Shown here piece by piece: positions 31,434 to 40,213 of a DNA stretch of 64,000 nucleotides; the stretch's first letter is position 1; the number at the start of each line of letters is the position of its first letter. Source of the DNA: an uncultured Draconibacterium sp. (lineage in GTDB: Bacteria > Bacteroidota > Bacteroidia > Bacteroidales > Prolixibacteraceae); the NCBI RefSeq assembly GCF_963677575.1, contig NZ_OY782038.1, positions 2,855,501-2,919,500 on the forward strand, given 5' to 3'. The notes below the pieces were generated by a model, which saw only the letters and a list, made by a program, of their open reading frames with translations, searched no databases and was not told where the DNA came from. A program made the translations under genes and the position numbers.

Positions 31434-32840
31434 TTATAGTTTATATGTACCACGATAGTCATAACTATACAAACGGTGGTTCCATGCTTCTTTATCGTCG
31501 CCGAAACTATGAGTTGCAGGATTCCAATTAACCGAACGTTGTAGTTCAGTAGCCATGTTTCCTAAGCAACAAGTGATGGCTGTACTTGCACCAACTTCAA
31601 CCGGAGCAATAGGTTTCTTTCTTGTGCGTACACAGTCGATGAAATCTTCCATATGAGGAGAACTGATCTCGAAGCTACCGCCACCTTTTGCCTGAGCTTT
31701 CTGCATTTCTTCGAACATTTTTCTACGCTCTTCCGGAGTAAGGTTCTGTGGACGTCGGCCTCTTAATTCATCAGGAATTAAATCTGATTTTGAACAAGCC
31801 AGGTATCCGCGAGCCACTTCAATCCAACCGTCGTCACCGATAAATTTAATACCCTGTGCAGCAGGCATATCTTCCAGGTAAGGTTGTTCTGTCATTACAA
31901 CACCGTTCAGGTATTTAAAAGTCAGGTAATCTGCACCATCAACTCCTTTAGGAATAATTTCTGCAGGGCCAGAACCGTCCATACCAATAGCAGCTTGTGC
32001 AATGTCGAACATGTGCGCACCCCAATCAGCAGTAAATCCGTTACCAGTTTCACGATACCAACGCCATGCACCCCAAAGTTTTTCTTTTTCCACAGGATCA
32101 AGAGAAATAGGAGGACAAAGATCTGAGTGATAATGAATTTTAGGATCATTTAATGGTCCCATCCAAAGGTTGAAATTCAGATTACCAGGAACTTGCATTT
32201 CAGGTAAATCCAGCGGAGCTGGCGGATCACCAACTTTTGCGTAAACTTTATCGATATGACCAATAGCACCACTCTGAACCAATGCAATTGCTTTTTGGAA
32301 TTCAGCACTTGAACGTTGCTGGCTACCTACCTGAACAACTCGTTTGGTATCTTTAGCCACACGAACCATTTTTTCTGCTTCGGTAATAGTAAAAGAAAGT
32401 GGTTTTTGAACGTAAACGTCTTTACCAGCCTGACATGCATGAATAGTCATTAATGCGTGCCAATGGTCAGGAGTACAAACCTCAACTGCATCGATGTCTT
32501 TGCGCTCGAGCAGTTCTTCGTATTGTTCGTATTTGTCAACACGTGGCGACAATCCTAATGTTCCTTGCCATTCTTCAACTGTACGTTTAAAACGCTCTGT
32601 TTTCATGCTGTCAACATCGCAACATGCAACTACCTCAACTCCGGGAACTGCCGAGAAACTACGGAAGTCGTTCATACCTTGCTGTCCAAGGCCAATGAAA
32701 CCCATTGTTACTCTGTCGCTGGGAGCAATTTTAACTCCATTGATTGTCCAACTTGGAAGAATAGTTAAACTGGATAAGCCCAGTGCCGAAAGACCAAGAA
32801 ATTTCCTTCGGTCTAATTGATTCGATTTCTTTGAATCCAT
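31434..32840 (-). CDS. Tat-exported Gfo/Idh/MocA oxidoreductase
   Basis: The 468-residue protein has a Tat signal (LDRRKFLGLSALGLSSL, residues 9-25) and a Rossmann domain (MGFIGLGQQG at about 46-55, then VVACCDVD), with the QKPLSF motif of Gfo/Idh/MocA proteins. Its C-terminal domain has WGAHMFDIAQAAI and SSPHMEDFIDCVRTRKKP, which are typical of the secreted subfamily. No lipobox is seen, unlike the 16119-17474 paralogue. It is the first gene of a two-gene operon with the TIM-barrel isomerase. NAD(P) may be kept bound, as in glucose-fructose oxidoreductase. Confidence 0.92.
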   Translation of the reverse strand: MDSKKSNQLDRRKFLGLSALGLSSLTILPSWTINGVKIAPSDRVTMGFIGLGQQGMNDFRSFSAVPGVEVVACCDVDSMKTERFKRTVEEWQGTLGLSPRVDKYEQYEELLERKDIDAVEVCTPDHWHALMTIHACQAGKDVYVQKPLSFTITEAEKMVRVAKDTKRVVQVGSQQRSSAEFQKAIALVQSGAIGHIDKVYAKVGDPPAPLDLPEMQVPGNLNFNLWMGPLNDPKIHYHSDLCPPISLDPVEKEKLWGAWRWYRETGNGFTADWGAHMFDIAQAAIGMDGSGPAEIIPKGVDGADYLTFKYLNGVVMTEQPYLEDMPAAQGIKFIGDDGWIEVARGYLACSKSDLIPDELRGRRPQNLTPEERRKMFEEMQKAQAKGGGSFEISSPHMEDFIDCVRTRKKPIAPVEVGASTAITCCLGNMATELQRSVNWNPATHSFGDDKEAWNHRLYSYDYRGTYKL

Positions 32841-32959
32841 AGGTTTAGATTTTTATTAGTGATCAAATGTTATTCAAAAATTCGACACAAGATAGTTTAA
32901 TTTGTCAAATAGACGCAATGAAAAACTAAAAAATCGCTATCCTTTCAATTAAGCTTGAA

Positions 32960-33388
32960 TTATTTGGAAGCATTAAAAGAAAACAGATATTGCTTCAGCG
33001 GTTTTTTAAGTTCCTCAAAATCTGAATAATGAATCAGTTCAATGTCCTTACATCCTGCAATCATCGCCGATAAATTGGAATTGGCTCCTTCGCGAAAAAG
33101 GCACAGTACCGATTTCCCCATTTCCACAGCGCGGCCAATTTCGTAACCAACTCCCATCGACACTGTGGTTACTTCGGCCACAATTACATCGGAATTTTGC
33201 AGCCAATCCAAATCACGATCGTGAATGAATTTATCATTTGGACCGTCGTCGCCGACACTGGTTAACGACGGATCGCCAACATGTTCGGTAAGCACTTCGC
33301 CAAACGATCTCAGGTACTTAATTATTTGTTCGTACAGGACGGCATCTTGTCTTCCCCCACGTATGGAACCGGCAAAATAAATCTTCAT
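32960..33388 (-). CDS. DNPH1-like nucleotide N-hydrolase
   Basis: The 142-residue protein has the fold of nucleoside 2-deoxyribosyltransferases and of DNPH1 (Rcl), which cleaves the glycosidic bond of 5-hydroxymethyl-dUMP and related nucleotides. FAGSIRGGR (5-13) is the phosphate-binding loop of DNPH1; EVTTVSMGVGYEIGRA contains the catalytic Glu; the Asp of IHDRDLDWL is also conserved. A nucleotide-sanitising role is likely. It lies 10 bp after an MscS-type gene on the same strand, so it is in that operon. Confidence 0.88.
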   Translation of the reverse strand: MKIYFAGSIRGGRQDAVLYEQIIKYLRSFGEVLTEHVGDPSLTSVGDDGPNDKFIHDRDLDWLQNSDVIVAEVTTVSMGVGYEIGRAVEMGKSVLCLFREGANSNLSAMIAGCKDIELIHYSDFEELKKPLKQYLFSFNASK

Positions 33389-33398
33389 TGGTTTCTGA

Positions 33399-34352
33399 TT
33401 AGGCTTTTGGTTTGTTTAACAAATCGGTGTTCGGCTTTTGTTCTCCCTGCTGAAAAACAACACGTGTACGCGGTAAACTTTCGGGGTAGTTCTTCTGGAT
33501 AAACTCGATCATTTTCTCGCGGATAAAAACACGTAAATCCCATGCTGTTGGCGAATCTTTGGCACTTACCAAAACACGAATTTCAACGCCATATTCTTTG
33601 GCATCGGTAACCTGCAGTACGTTTACCCGTTTGTCCCACAGCGGAGTGCTGTCGAGCAGGCGGGTCAACTCTTCGCGCAAAGCATCAAACGACACATGAT
33701 AATCGGTATATAAAAACACGGTCCCCAGAATATCGGAAGTGTTGCGTGTCCAGTTCTGAAATGGTTTTTCGAAAAAATAGGTTGATGGAACCACCAAACG
33801 GCGCTCATCCCAGATTTTCACCACCACATAAGTGAGTGTAATTTCTTCAATTCTTCCCCACTCATTTTCAATAATCACTACATCATCGATACGGATGGGC
33901 TGAGTGATGGCAATTTGCAAACCAGCCAACACGGTGGCGATTAGTTTTTGTGCTGCAAAACCAATAATAATACCGGCAACTCCCGCCGATGCAAAAAGGC
34001 TGAGTCCCAACTGTCGCACATCTTCGAACAACATTAATGATGAGCCAATTGCAATTAAAATGATCATGAAATAAATAATACTTTCCATGATATTGAACTG
34101 CGTAAGGAATTTGCGCTGACGTAAATTATCTTCTTTTGACGTATCGAGTTTGGAAAGAATAACTTTTTTAAAGGCCCGCAAAATGGCCATCAAACTCCAT
34201 GCAATACTTACGATGAGTAAAATGGAACCGGTTTTATTAAATAAATTATAATAATCGGGTGAAACCAGTTGGCGCTTTTCGACAAAAACCAGGAAGAACA
34301 CCGCTATAAGCAGCAATAAAAAAGGGACAATAAATTTTATAATTCTCTTCAT
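33399..34352 (-). CDS. MscS-family mechanosensitive channel
   Basis: The 317-residue protein has about five N-terminal transmembrane helices, the last one Gly/Ala-rich and pore-lining (ASAGVAGIIIGFAAQKLIATVLAGLQ), then the MscS beta domain (IRIDDVVIIENEWGRIEEITLTYVVVKIWDERRLVVP). It opens on hypo-osmotic shock. The neighbouring gene (22 bp upstream) encodes another, shorter MscS homologue, so the two may form different channels or act together. The C-terminal tail is charged (QQGEQKPNTDLLNKPKA). Confidence 0.93.
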   Translation of the reverse strand: MKRIIKFIVPFLLLLIAVFFLVFVEKRQLVSPDYYNLFNKTGSILLIVSIAWSLMAILRAFKKVILSKLDTSKEDNLRQRKFLTQFNIMESIIYFMIILIAIGSSLMLFEDVRQLGLSLFASAGVAGIIIGFAAQKLIATVLAGLQIAITQPIRIDDVVIIENEWGRIEEITLTYVVVKIWDERRLVVPSTYFFEKPFQNWTRNTSDILGTVFLYTDYHVSFDALREELTRLLDSTPLWDKRVNVLQVTDAKEYGVEIRVLVSAKDSPTAWDLRVFIREKMIEFIQKNYPESLPRTRVVFQQGEQKPNTDLLNKPKA

Positions 34353-34374
34353 ATAAACAGTGTTTTATGCAAAA

Positions 34375-35220
34375 CTATTTCGCTTGTTCAACTGTACTTT
34401 TTATGTGTATATCGCGCTGCGGGAAAGGAATTTGTACGCCATGTTTACGGAACTCATCATCGATAGCATAGCGTATCTCGCTTTTGGTATTTTCGACCCA
34501 AAATGACTCGCGTACCCAGAAGAACACCTGGAATTCGAGTGCCGAATCGCCAAAATTATTAAAACGAACAAAGGGTTGTGGAGAGAGAGAAACATTCTTG
34601 TTTTTTGCAGCACAATCGAGCAGAATCTGCGTTACCATTTTGGTGTCGGAACCGTAAGCTACTCCCACGTCAACCGAAAAACGGGTATTGTAATCCATTT
34701 GGCTCCAGTTGATTATTTTGTCGTTTACAAAATTAGAATTGGGCACCACCAAAATAATGTCGTCACGGGTTTTTAATCGCGATGTACGCAGCCCGATATG
34801 GATAACCCGACCAACCGTACCATCTTGCAACTGAATAACATCGTTTAATTGCAGATTTCGTTCAACGAGCAAGACAATGCCAGATGCGATATCGCTAAAC
34901 AACTGCTGAATACCAAATCCAACACCTACCAACAGAGCGGTAATACTGGCCAGCAAGACCGAAACTTTCAGCCCCGACGATTCTAACAGAAAAACGATAA
35001 TAATAACCCAAACTACATACCTTAATATCAGGTAAACCGACCAGTATGATCGTCGCTCGGTTTCCTGCTTATTGATAAAACGTTTGAAAAAGCGTCGAAC
35101 TATTTTAAGTGCTATCAAGGTGATCAGAACTACAATAAGTATTAAAAAGATGTTGTAAACGGTAATCGTAAAATCTCCGTTATGATATAATTCAATATTT
35201 AAAACCTCTTTAAATGTCAT
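34375..35220 (-). CDS. MscS-family mechanosensitive channel
   Basis: The 281-residue protein has three N-terminal transmembrane helices with the pore helix SITALLVGVGFGIQQLFSDIASGIVLLVE and the beta domain QLNDVIQLQDGTVGRVIHIGLRTSRLKTRD, matching the minimal MscS layout. It is the first of three genes on the minus strand, followed by the second MscS and the DNPH1-like gene. A terminator of the S41 gene lies 122 bp upstream, so this operon starts independently. Confidence 0.93.
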   Translation of the reverse strand: MTFKEVLNIELYHNGDFTITVYNIFLILIVVLITLIALKIVRRFFKRFINKQETERRSYWSVYLILRYVVWVIIIVFLLESSGLKVSVLLASITALLVGVGFGIQQLFSDIASGIVLLVERNLQLNDVIQLQDGTVGRVIHIGLRTSRLKTRDDIILVVPNSNFVNDKIINWSQMDYNTRFSVDVGVAYGSDTKMVTQILLDCAAKNKNVSLSPQPFVRFNNFGDSALEFQVFFWVRESFWVENTKSEIRYAIDDEFRKHGVQIPFPQRDIHIKSTVEQAK

Positions 35221-35341
35221 AACCCTTTATCAAATAATTGGAGTTAGAAATGTACTAAAATCTGTCAGATATGAAAAGTTTTAGGGAGCGATAATAATTT
35301 AGCTTTATTATTCCAACAACGAGACGAAAGTATGGTTGAAA

Positions 35342-35373
35342 AAAAGGAGGTCTTTTCAAAAAGACCTCCTTTT
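35342..35373. terminator. strong bidirectional terminator
   Basis: Stem AAAAGGAGGTCTT / AAGACCTCCTTTT (35342-35354 and 35361-35373) with a short loop; A and T runs flank it on both strands. It ends the S41 protease gene, which stops at 35395 on the minus strand. Confidence 0.85.
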
Positions 35374-35394
35374 GCCATTGTGGTAAAAACCACG

Positions 35395-37062
35395 TTAATT
35401 CATTCCAACTACCAGCCCGTGCTCAAAATAGGCGGCATAAGCTGTTTCAGAATGTAATGCTTCTATTGTTTTTGCAATTCCTTTGTCGTCGTTAATCGAT
35501 GCTCTTATCGATCCTTTTTGGTAATAATAGCGCGAAACGATCTCGCTTTCCAGCAACTCGCTGATTTCCGGTCTGAATACCGTTAAGTCCTTATCCAAAT
35601 CGGGTTCAATTTTGGCTGCCAGTGCATCAAATTCTTCTTTCGCCAGATCGTAATATTTTTCCTGTTTGGCTGTCTCTAACAACTCTTTCAAATCGTCTTG
35701 CGATGCCGATTCGTATTTAAAATCGCTTTGTTCAACAAAATCGGCAAACTGATTATAAATATCGTCGGTAATCGAAAATGCTTCCGGCTCAGGAATACTT
35801 TCGTTTTCGTTTGAATATTTTGTGGCAAAATCGAAAACCTTAAAACGAGTTACCAATTCGATACTTAAACTGCTGAGTTTGTCGCCTTCAATTTTTACAT
35901 CGGGAACAACACCACCACCGTCGTAAACTTTGCGGCCTTTTTTTGTGGTGAATTCAGTGATCAGCGAATCAGGAACATGACCAACACTTCCATCTTCGTT
36001 GCGGTGCGAATAATCCAGCGCCTGAATACAACGGCCACTCGGAATGTAATATTTAGCGGTAGTAACTTTCAGTTTTGTATTGTAGCTTAAATCACGTGTA
36101 GTTTGCACCAATCCTTTTCCGAAAGTACGGGTACCTACAATAATTCCGCGGTCGAGATCCTGAATAGCACCTGAAACAATTTCGGATGCCGAAGCCGATC
36201 CGCTGTTCACCAATACGGCAATTTTCATTGTGGTATCCAAAGGTTCAGCAGTTGCTTTGTACACTTTGTCCCATTGTTTTACTTTGCCGCGGGTGCTTAC
36301 AATTTCTTCGCCTTTCGGCACAAAGAAGTTTACAATTTTCACGGCTTCAACCAACAAACCTCCCGGGTTTCCGCGCAAGTCGAGAATTAATCCGTCGGGA
36401 TTATTTTGTTTCAATTCCAGGAAAGCTTTTTTTACATCGTCGCTACAGTTTGCGGTAAAGCTCGACAAACGAATGTAAGCTGTATTCTGATCGAGCATTC
36501 CATAATAAGGAACAGCGTCGATACTGATTTTTTCGCGAACAACATCAACGGTAAAAGGCTTTTTCGCTCCGAGGCGCTGCAATTTTATGGTAACAGGCTT
36601 GTTGGCCGGTCCTTTCAACAGCGAACTAACATCCTCGGTAGTCATTTCTTTGGTGTCTTTCCCCGCAACCTCAAGAATAATGTCGCCGGCTTTTATTCCG
36701 AATTTCTGTGCCGGAAATCCTTCATAAGGTTCGGCAATTACTATGTTATCGTTTTGTTTGCTGATTAACGCCCCGATACCCGCATATTCGCCGGTGGTCA
36801 TAAAACGAAAATCTTCCATCTGATCTTCCGAAATGTAATTCGTGTAAGGATCGAGTGACGACAACATTTTATCGATACTGGTTTTTACCAAGTCATTCGG
36901 ATTCACCTCGTCAACATAAAACATGTTCAACTCGCGAAACAAAGTGTGGTAAATATCCAGGTTCTTTGCAATTTCAAAATTCTTCTCGTCGCGGGTAAAA
37001 CTGAAAAAGCTAATTCCAATTACCGCAACTATCGTTATTCCTATTAATAATCTTTTCTTCAT
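35395..37062 (-). CDS. S41-family C-terminal processing protease
   Basis: The 555-residue protein, starting MKKRLLIGITIVAV, has one N-terminal membrane/signal segment, a PDZ domain (about 80-165; GEYAGIGALISKQNDNIVIAEPYEGFPAQKFGIKAGD) and the S41 catalytic domain (about 185-385) with the Ser of SGSASASEIVSGA and the Lys of FGKGLVQ. It degrades or trims periplasmic proteins (CtpA type). A C-terminal helical region of about 150 residues is extra. The upstream 31-codon extension (MPIYVTDIRQ) has no signal-like sequence and is rejected. It is a single-gene unit. Confidence 0.94.
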   Translation of the reverse strand: MKKRLLIGITIVAVIGISFFSFTRDEKNFEIAKNLDIYHTLFRELNMFYVDEVNPNDLVKTSIDKMLSSLDPYTNYISEDQMEDFRFMTTGEYAGIGALISKQNDNIVIAEPYEGFPAQKFGIKAGDIILEVAGKDTKEMTTEDVSSLLKGPANKPVTIKLQRLGAKKPFTVDVVREKISIDAVPYYGMLDQNTAYIRLSSFTANCSDDVKKAFLELKQNNPDGLILDLRGNPGGLLVEAVKIVNFFVPKGEEIVSTRGKVKQWDKVYKATAEPLDTTMKIAVLVNSGSASASEIVSGAIQDLDRGIIVGTRTFGKGLVQTTRDLSYNTKLKVTTAKYYIPSGRCIQALDYSHRNEDGSVGHVPDSLITEFTTKKGRKVYDGGGVVPDVKIEGDKLSSLSIELVTRFKVFDFATKYSNENESIPEPEAFSITDDIYNQFADFVEQSDFKYESASQDDLKELLETAKQEKYYDLAKEEFDALAAKIEPDLDKDLTVFRPEISELLESEIVSRYYYQKGSIRASINDDKGIAKTIEALHSETAYAAYFEHGLVVGMN

Positions 37063-37316
37063 AATTCTTTCTTTTCTGAATTCACTGCCTGCACAATTGC
37101 ATCGAACTGCCAAAAGTAACAAATCTTGCCTGATATCAGTAACGTATATCGGCAAACCATTACGTTAATTTATATTAAAACCAATCGTTTATGCTTTTGG
37201 TTTAACATTTTCGGCGCCGAAAAGTTAAATGGCGTTAAAAAAATTGTTGCGTTAAACCATTCCAAAATATCGCCGTCAAAGTACCCGAAAACAGAACAAT
37301 AATTTTTTATAGAATC

Positions 37317-37805
37317 ATGAAAACAAGAATTTTAAGTTTAGCATTAATTGCAGTATTTGCATTTTCGGTTACTGCAATGGCACAGCAACCGGAGCGACAG
37401 AGACGATCGCCCGAACAACGCGAAATGATGGCCAAGCGTTTTGACAGGGAAAGAGCCAATTTTAAAGAGTTTTTTACCGAAGAACAACAGGAAAGACTGA
37501 AAGAACTTCGCCTTGAATCGACCAAAGAAATTCAGCCTCTGCGCAATGAATTGAACGAACTAAGAGCCAAGCAACGCACATTAACAACTGCTGAAAAGGC
37601 AGATATAAAAGCTATTAATAACAATATTGAAAAAATGGCTGATGTTCAGGTTCAAATAGAAAAGATAAGGGCCAAACAACACCAGGAAATTCGTTCGATG
37701 TTAAGCGATGAGCAACGTATTAAGTTCGACGAAATGAGAAGCAAAAGAGACAGAGATTTTAACAGGAAACCAACAAGCCGTGATCGTTTTAAACACGGTG
37801 CTTAA
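37317..37805 (+). CDS. Spy/CpxP-like periplasmic helical protein
   Basis: The 162-residue protein has a signal peptide (ending AMAQ, about 23) and then a highly charged, mainly helical region (MAKRFDRERANFKEFFTEEQQERLKEL... EIRSMLSDEQRIKFDEM) rich in Glu, Arg, Gln and Lys. This is the pattern of the LTXXQ/Spy-CpxP chaperone family, with two LTxxQ-like motifs (FTEEQQER, LSDEQRIK). Such proteins bind misfolded proteins or metals in the periplasm. It is followed by a terminator and stands alone. Confidence 0.8.
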   Translation: MKTRILSLALIAVFAFSVTAMAQQPERQRRSPEQREMMAKRFDRERANFKEFFTEEQQERLKELRLESTKEIQPLRNELNELRAKQRTLTTAEKADIKAINNNIEKMADVQVQIEKIRAKQHQEIRSMLSDEQRIKFDEMRSKRDRDFNRKPTSRDRFKHGA

Positions 37806-37828
37806 CGGTTAATAGATAGATGTTTTGG

Positions 37829-37858
37829 AGCCGGCAATGTAGATTGTCGGCTTTTTTT
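37829..37858 (+). terminator. Rho-independent terminator
   Basis: Stem AGCCGGCAAT / ATTGTCGGCT (one G-T wobble) with a 4-nt loop (37829-37838, 37843-37852) and a T-run to 37858. It follows the Spy-like gene. Confidence 0.85.
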
Positions 37859-38188
37859 ATGAAATATTCCCATTAGCACTGACAAAAAGTAAATATTTGC
37901 ACAATAATATCTCTCCGCCGTATCAAATTTCTCGTCCTCCGGCCAGCGGACGAGAAATTAGTAAGCGCGGACGCATTTTTAGAGCTGCGGAAAGCCTCCA
38001 TACACCTGCGGAAGCACTTTTTTCACCTGCGGATCACGATTTCTCCCTTCTGAAAATCTAAAATCGTTAATCATCATTCTACATTCTTACGTGCTTACCG
38101 ACAAAATACCCCGTTTTAACGAAATAATTACCTGGTTTCATCTTGTTTGCAATAATTTGCATAACAATTATAAACCAAACAAAAACAG
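37859..38188. other. intergenic with a phased GCGGA ladder and long hairpin
   Basis: No gene with a start codon is seen. The stretch holds a 12-bp perfect hairpin (37926-37937 / 37948-37959), five GCGGA copies with 20-21 bp spacing (37946-38033) and the 19-mer AAATCTAAAATCGTTAATC at 38054-38072, shared with 7331-7349. Confidence 0.7.
37944..38033. repeat. five GCGGA sites at 20-21 bp spacing
   Basis: GCGGA starts at 37946, 37967, 37987, 38008 and 38029; the last three sit in CTGCGGA. The spacing equals two turns of the helix. The same DNA also has an open frame with a seven-residue rhythm (LRK..SIHLRK..FHLR) ending in TGA after 38033; it has no start codon. Confidence 0.75.
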
Positions 38189-38902
38189 ATGAAACAATTT
38201 GTAGTATTCCTCTCAGGTATCATTTTATCACTTGCCGCTTCTTCGTGTTTATTTCAGTCAACCGTTAAAGGAAATGGAGATGTTACAACCGAGGAGCGAG
38301 GTATTGAAGATTTTGATGCTTTAAATGTCAGCCGCGGAATGAATGTTTACGTTTCCATAGGAAACGACTACAAAGTAGTTGTTGAGGCCGACGAAAACCT
38401 TCACAAAAGTATTGTAACCGAGTTGCACGGCGAAGAACTGCGCATAAAAGCGATCGACAACATCCGGAAAGCAACCAGCAAAAAAGTATTTGTGACACTT
38501 CCACGCCTGATATCGGCAAAATCATCGTCGGGCAGCAATGTATTTTCAGAAAATACTTTGAATGTAAATGATTTAGATCTTGCCGTATCGTCGGGTGCCA
38601 ACTTAACATTCTCACTCGATGCAGATGATGTGAAGGCAAAATCCAGCTCCGGATCGAATATCTTTCTAGAAGGAAATGCCAATTCGATAAATGCAAAAGC
38701 CAGCTCAGGGTCGAATATAAAAGCCGGCGATTTAAAAGCTAAATCGGCGCAGGCAAATGTTAGCAGTGGCGCAAATATTTGGCTTAGTACCGAAAACCAA
38801 CTGAAGGCAAACGCCAGCAGCGGAGGAAATGTGTTCTATAACGGCAATCCGTCAGAAACCGAAATAAGCAAATCATCGGGCGGAAATGTGATAAAAAATT
38901 AG
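38189..38902 (+). CDS. DUF2807 head-GIN-domain lipoprotein (SSGSN repeats)
   Basis: The 237-residue protein has a lipobox-like signal (SSCLF, Cys about 20) and a DUF2807 beta-helix. The coils carry a repeating [KS]SSSGSN[IV]F motif (SAKSSSGSNVFSEN, KAKSSSGSNIFLEGN, NAKASSGSNIKAGD, NVSSGANIWL, NASSGGNVFYNGN), with one small-Ser/Gly turn per rung. The family is of unknown function and is often near stress or cell-envelope genes. A DUF2807 paralogue follows 73 bp later with SSGSD instead of SSGSN turns. Confidence 0.88.
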   Translation: MKQFVVFLSGIILSLAASSCLFQSTVKGNGDVTTEERGIEDFDALNVSRGMNVYVSIGNDYKVVVEADENLHKSIVTELHGEELRIKAIDNIRKATSKKVFVTLPRLISAKSSSGSNVFSENTLNVNDLDLAVSSGANLTFSLDADDVKAKSSSGSNIFLEGNANSINAKASSGSNIKAGDLKAKSAQANVSSGANIWLSTENQLKANASSGGNVFYNGNPSETEISKSSGGNVIKN

Positions 38903-38975
38903 CTGCAACTGTAACTTTCCATTTTTGGCTGCGTCTTTTCAACAGTCTCAATTCAAAAAACAAAAAATAAAGCTC

Positions 38976-39692
38976 ATGAAGACATTTACAAAAATTCTAT
39001 TCTTATTTATGATCGCTTTTACCAGCTACGGAACAGTACTTGCCGGCAACAGCGACGAAACTCAAATGCGCCAAGTCAGTGGTTTTAATGCCATAAAAGT
39101 ATCAACCGGAATCGACCTTTACCTGACAATGGGCAACACCGAAGAGGTAAAAGTGGTTGCCGAAGATGATATTATTGATGATCTGATAACCGAAGTTGAA
39201 AGCGGAACACTTAAAATTTACATGAAACGACGCAACAACTGGTTTAACTGGGGTAGCGGCAACCAAACAAGAAAAGTTTATGTAACCGTAAAAGAGCTGA
39301 AAGAACTTTCGGCCTCGTCGGGTTCCGATGTAGAATCGACAAATACGCTGGAAGGCGAATCTTTGGAAGTAAGTTGCAGCAGTGGTTCCGATTTAAAAAT
39401 AGAGGTGTACTACAAAAATCTGTCGGTTGATACCAGCAGCGGCAGCGACGCAAAACTACGTGGAAAAGTAAAAACACTTCGTGCTGATGCCAGCAGTGGT
39501 TCGGATATAAAAGCCGGCGATCTTGAATCGGCAATTTGTTATGCCAACGCCAGTAGCGGCTCGGATATTACCGTAAGTGTTAGCAGCGAACTTTATGCCG
39601 ATGCCAGCAGCGGTTCGGATATTAATTATCACGGAAATCCGGATATCAGAGACATCGACGAATCGAGCGGTGGTGATGTAAGCCAGCGATAA
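38976..39692 (+). CDS. DUF2807 head-GIN-domain protein (SSGSD repeats)
   Basis: From MKTFTKILFLFMIAF (residue 18 of the longest frame) the protein has 238 residues with a signal peptide but no lipobox. The beta-helix has repeating turns SASSGSDVES, SCSSGSDLKI, DTSSGSDAKL, DASSGSDIKAG, NASSGSDITV and DASSGSDINY, each rung ending SSGSD. The Asp-ladder could bind cations (inference from the regular carboxylate row). It is paralogous to the previous gene (shared KAGD...LES/K rung). The start at 38925 would add an unlikely 17-residue extension. Confidence 0.88.
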   Translation: MKTFTKILFLFMIAFTSYGTVLAGNSDETQMRQVSGFNAIKVSTGIDLYLTMGNTEEVKVVAEDDIIDDLITEVESGTLKIYMKRRNNWFNWGSGNQTRKVYVTVKELKELSASSGSDVESTNTLEGESLEVSCSSGSDLKIEVYYKNLSVDTSSGSDAKLRGKVKTLRADASSGSDIKAGDLESAICYANASSGSDITVSVSSELYADASSGSDINYHGNPDIRDIDESSGGDVSQR

Positions 39693-39824
39693 TTAGTAGA
39701 ACGCTGACAACGCAGATTTAATGGATATTCGCAAAATATATTTAATCTAAAATACAGGTCTTTTTTCAACTTATGACAACGATCAAATCGTTATGAATCA
39801 TGGAAAAGCATTGATGAATAAAAG

Positions 39825-39846
39825 TCCCGGAGAAATACCTTCGGGA
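39825..39846 (+). terminator. weak terminator after DUF2807 genes
   Basis: Stem TCCCG / CGGGA with a loop of about 12 nt, followed by TTCTATTTTTAT. It lies 130 bp after the second DUF2807 gene. Confidence 0.4.
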
Positions 39847-40168
39847 TTCTATTTTTATGACCGGTCCTAAAATTTGCTTCAAACTTAACCCACATTATTC
39901 ATCACAAATACCCAGTTATACCAAAACGACGTAAGTTTCGTCCCCATTTTTGACACTCAAAAATGGACTCAACTAAGTCGGGATTAACCCGGAGATACAT
40001 AACTATTGCTATAATCAGATGAATTATCCGGGTTAAGTCTATTTTGTTCAGTCATTCAACTGGAAATTGATAGTTATCCTTTTTTTGATTTCTGCGCATA
40101 TCATCCAGTTCTGCGTCATCTGCGTTCACATTAGCGGCAGGTTCCGCCTTTTTTTTGTGCGTGTAATC

Positions 40169-40197
40169 TTTGTAATTCAATAGAAACCATATTTTTG
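40169..40197 (+). promoter_or_regulatory. promoter of the DUF5723 gene
   Basis: TTTG (40169-40172), 17 bp spacer, TATTTTTG (40190-40197): a textbook Bacteroidota promoter 17 bp upstream of the ATG at 40214. Confidence 0.8.
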
Positions 40198-40213
40198 CGT
40201 TCTATTAGCTAGA

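Larger units (their letters stand above)
39693..40213. other. intergenic with inverted repeat elements
   Basis: No gene is seen. The stretch holds GAACGCTGACAACGCAGA (39699-39716) and, inverted, TCTGCGTCATCTGCGTTC (40111-40128; 15 of 18 match), a weak hairpin TCCCGG...TCGGGA (39825-39846) followed by T-rich DNA that may end the DUF2807 genes, and the promoter of the next gene. Confidence 0.6.

Noticed and set aside
36186..36768. Plus-strand frames over the S41 protease
   Set aside because: They are antisense shadows with uncharacteristic composition; the minus-strand protease has clear PDZ and S41 motifs.
37925..37962. 12-bp hairpin at 37926-37959 as a terminator
   Set aside because: It lacks a T-run on either strand and lies 65 bp after a better terminator; kept as structure only.
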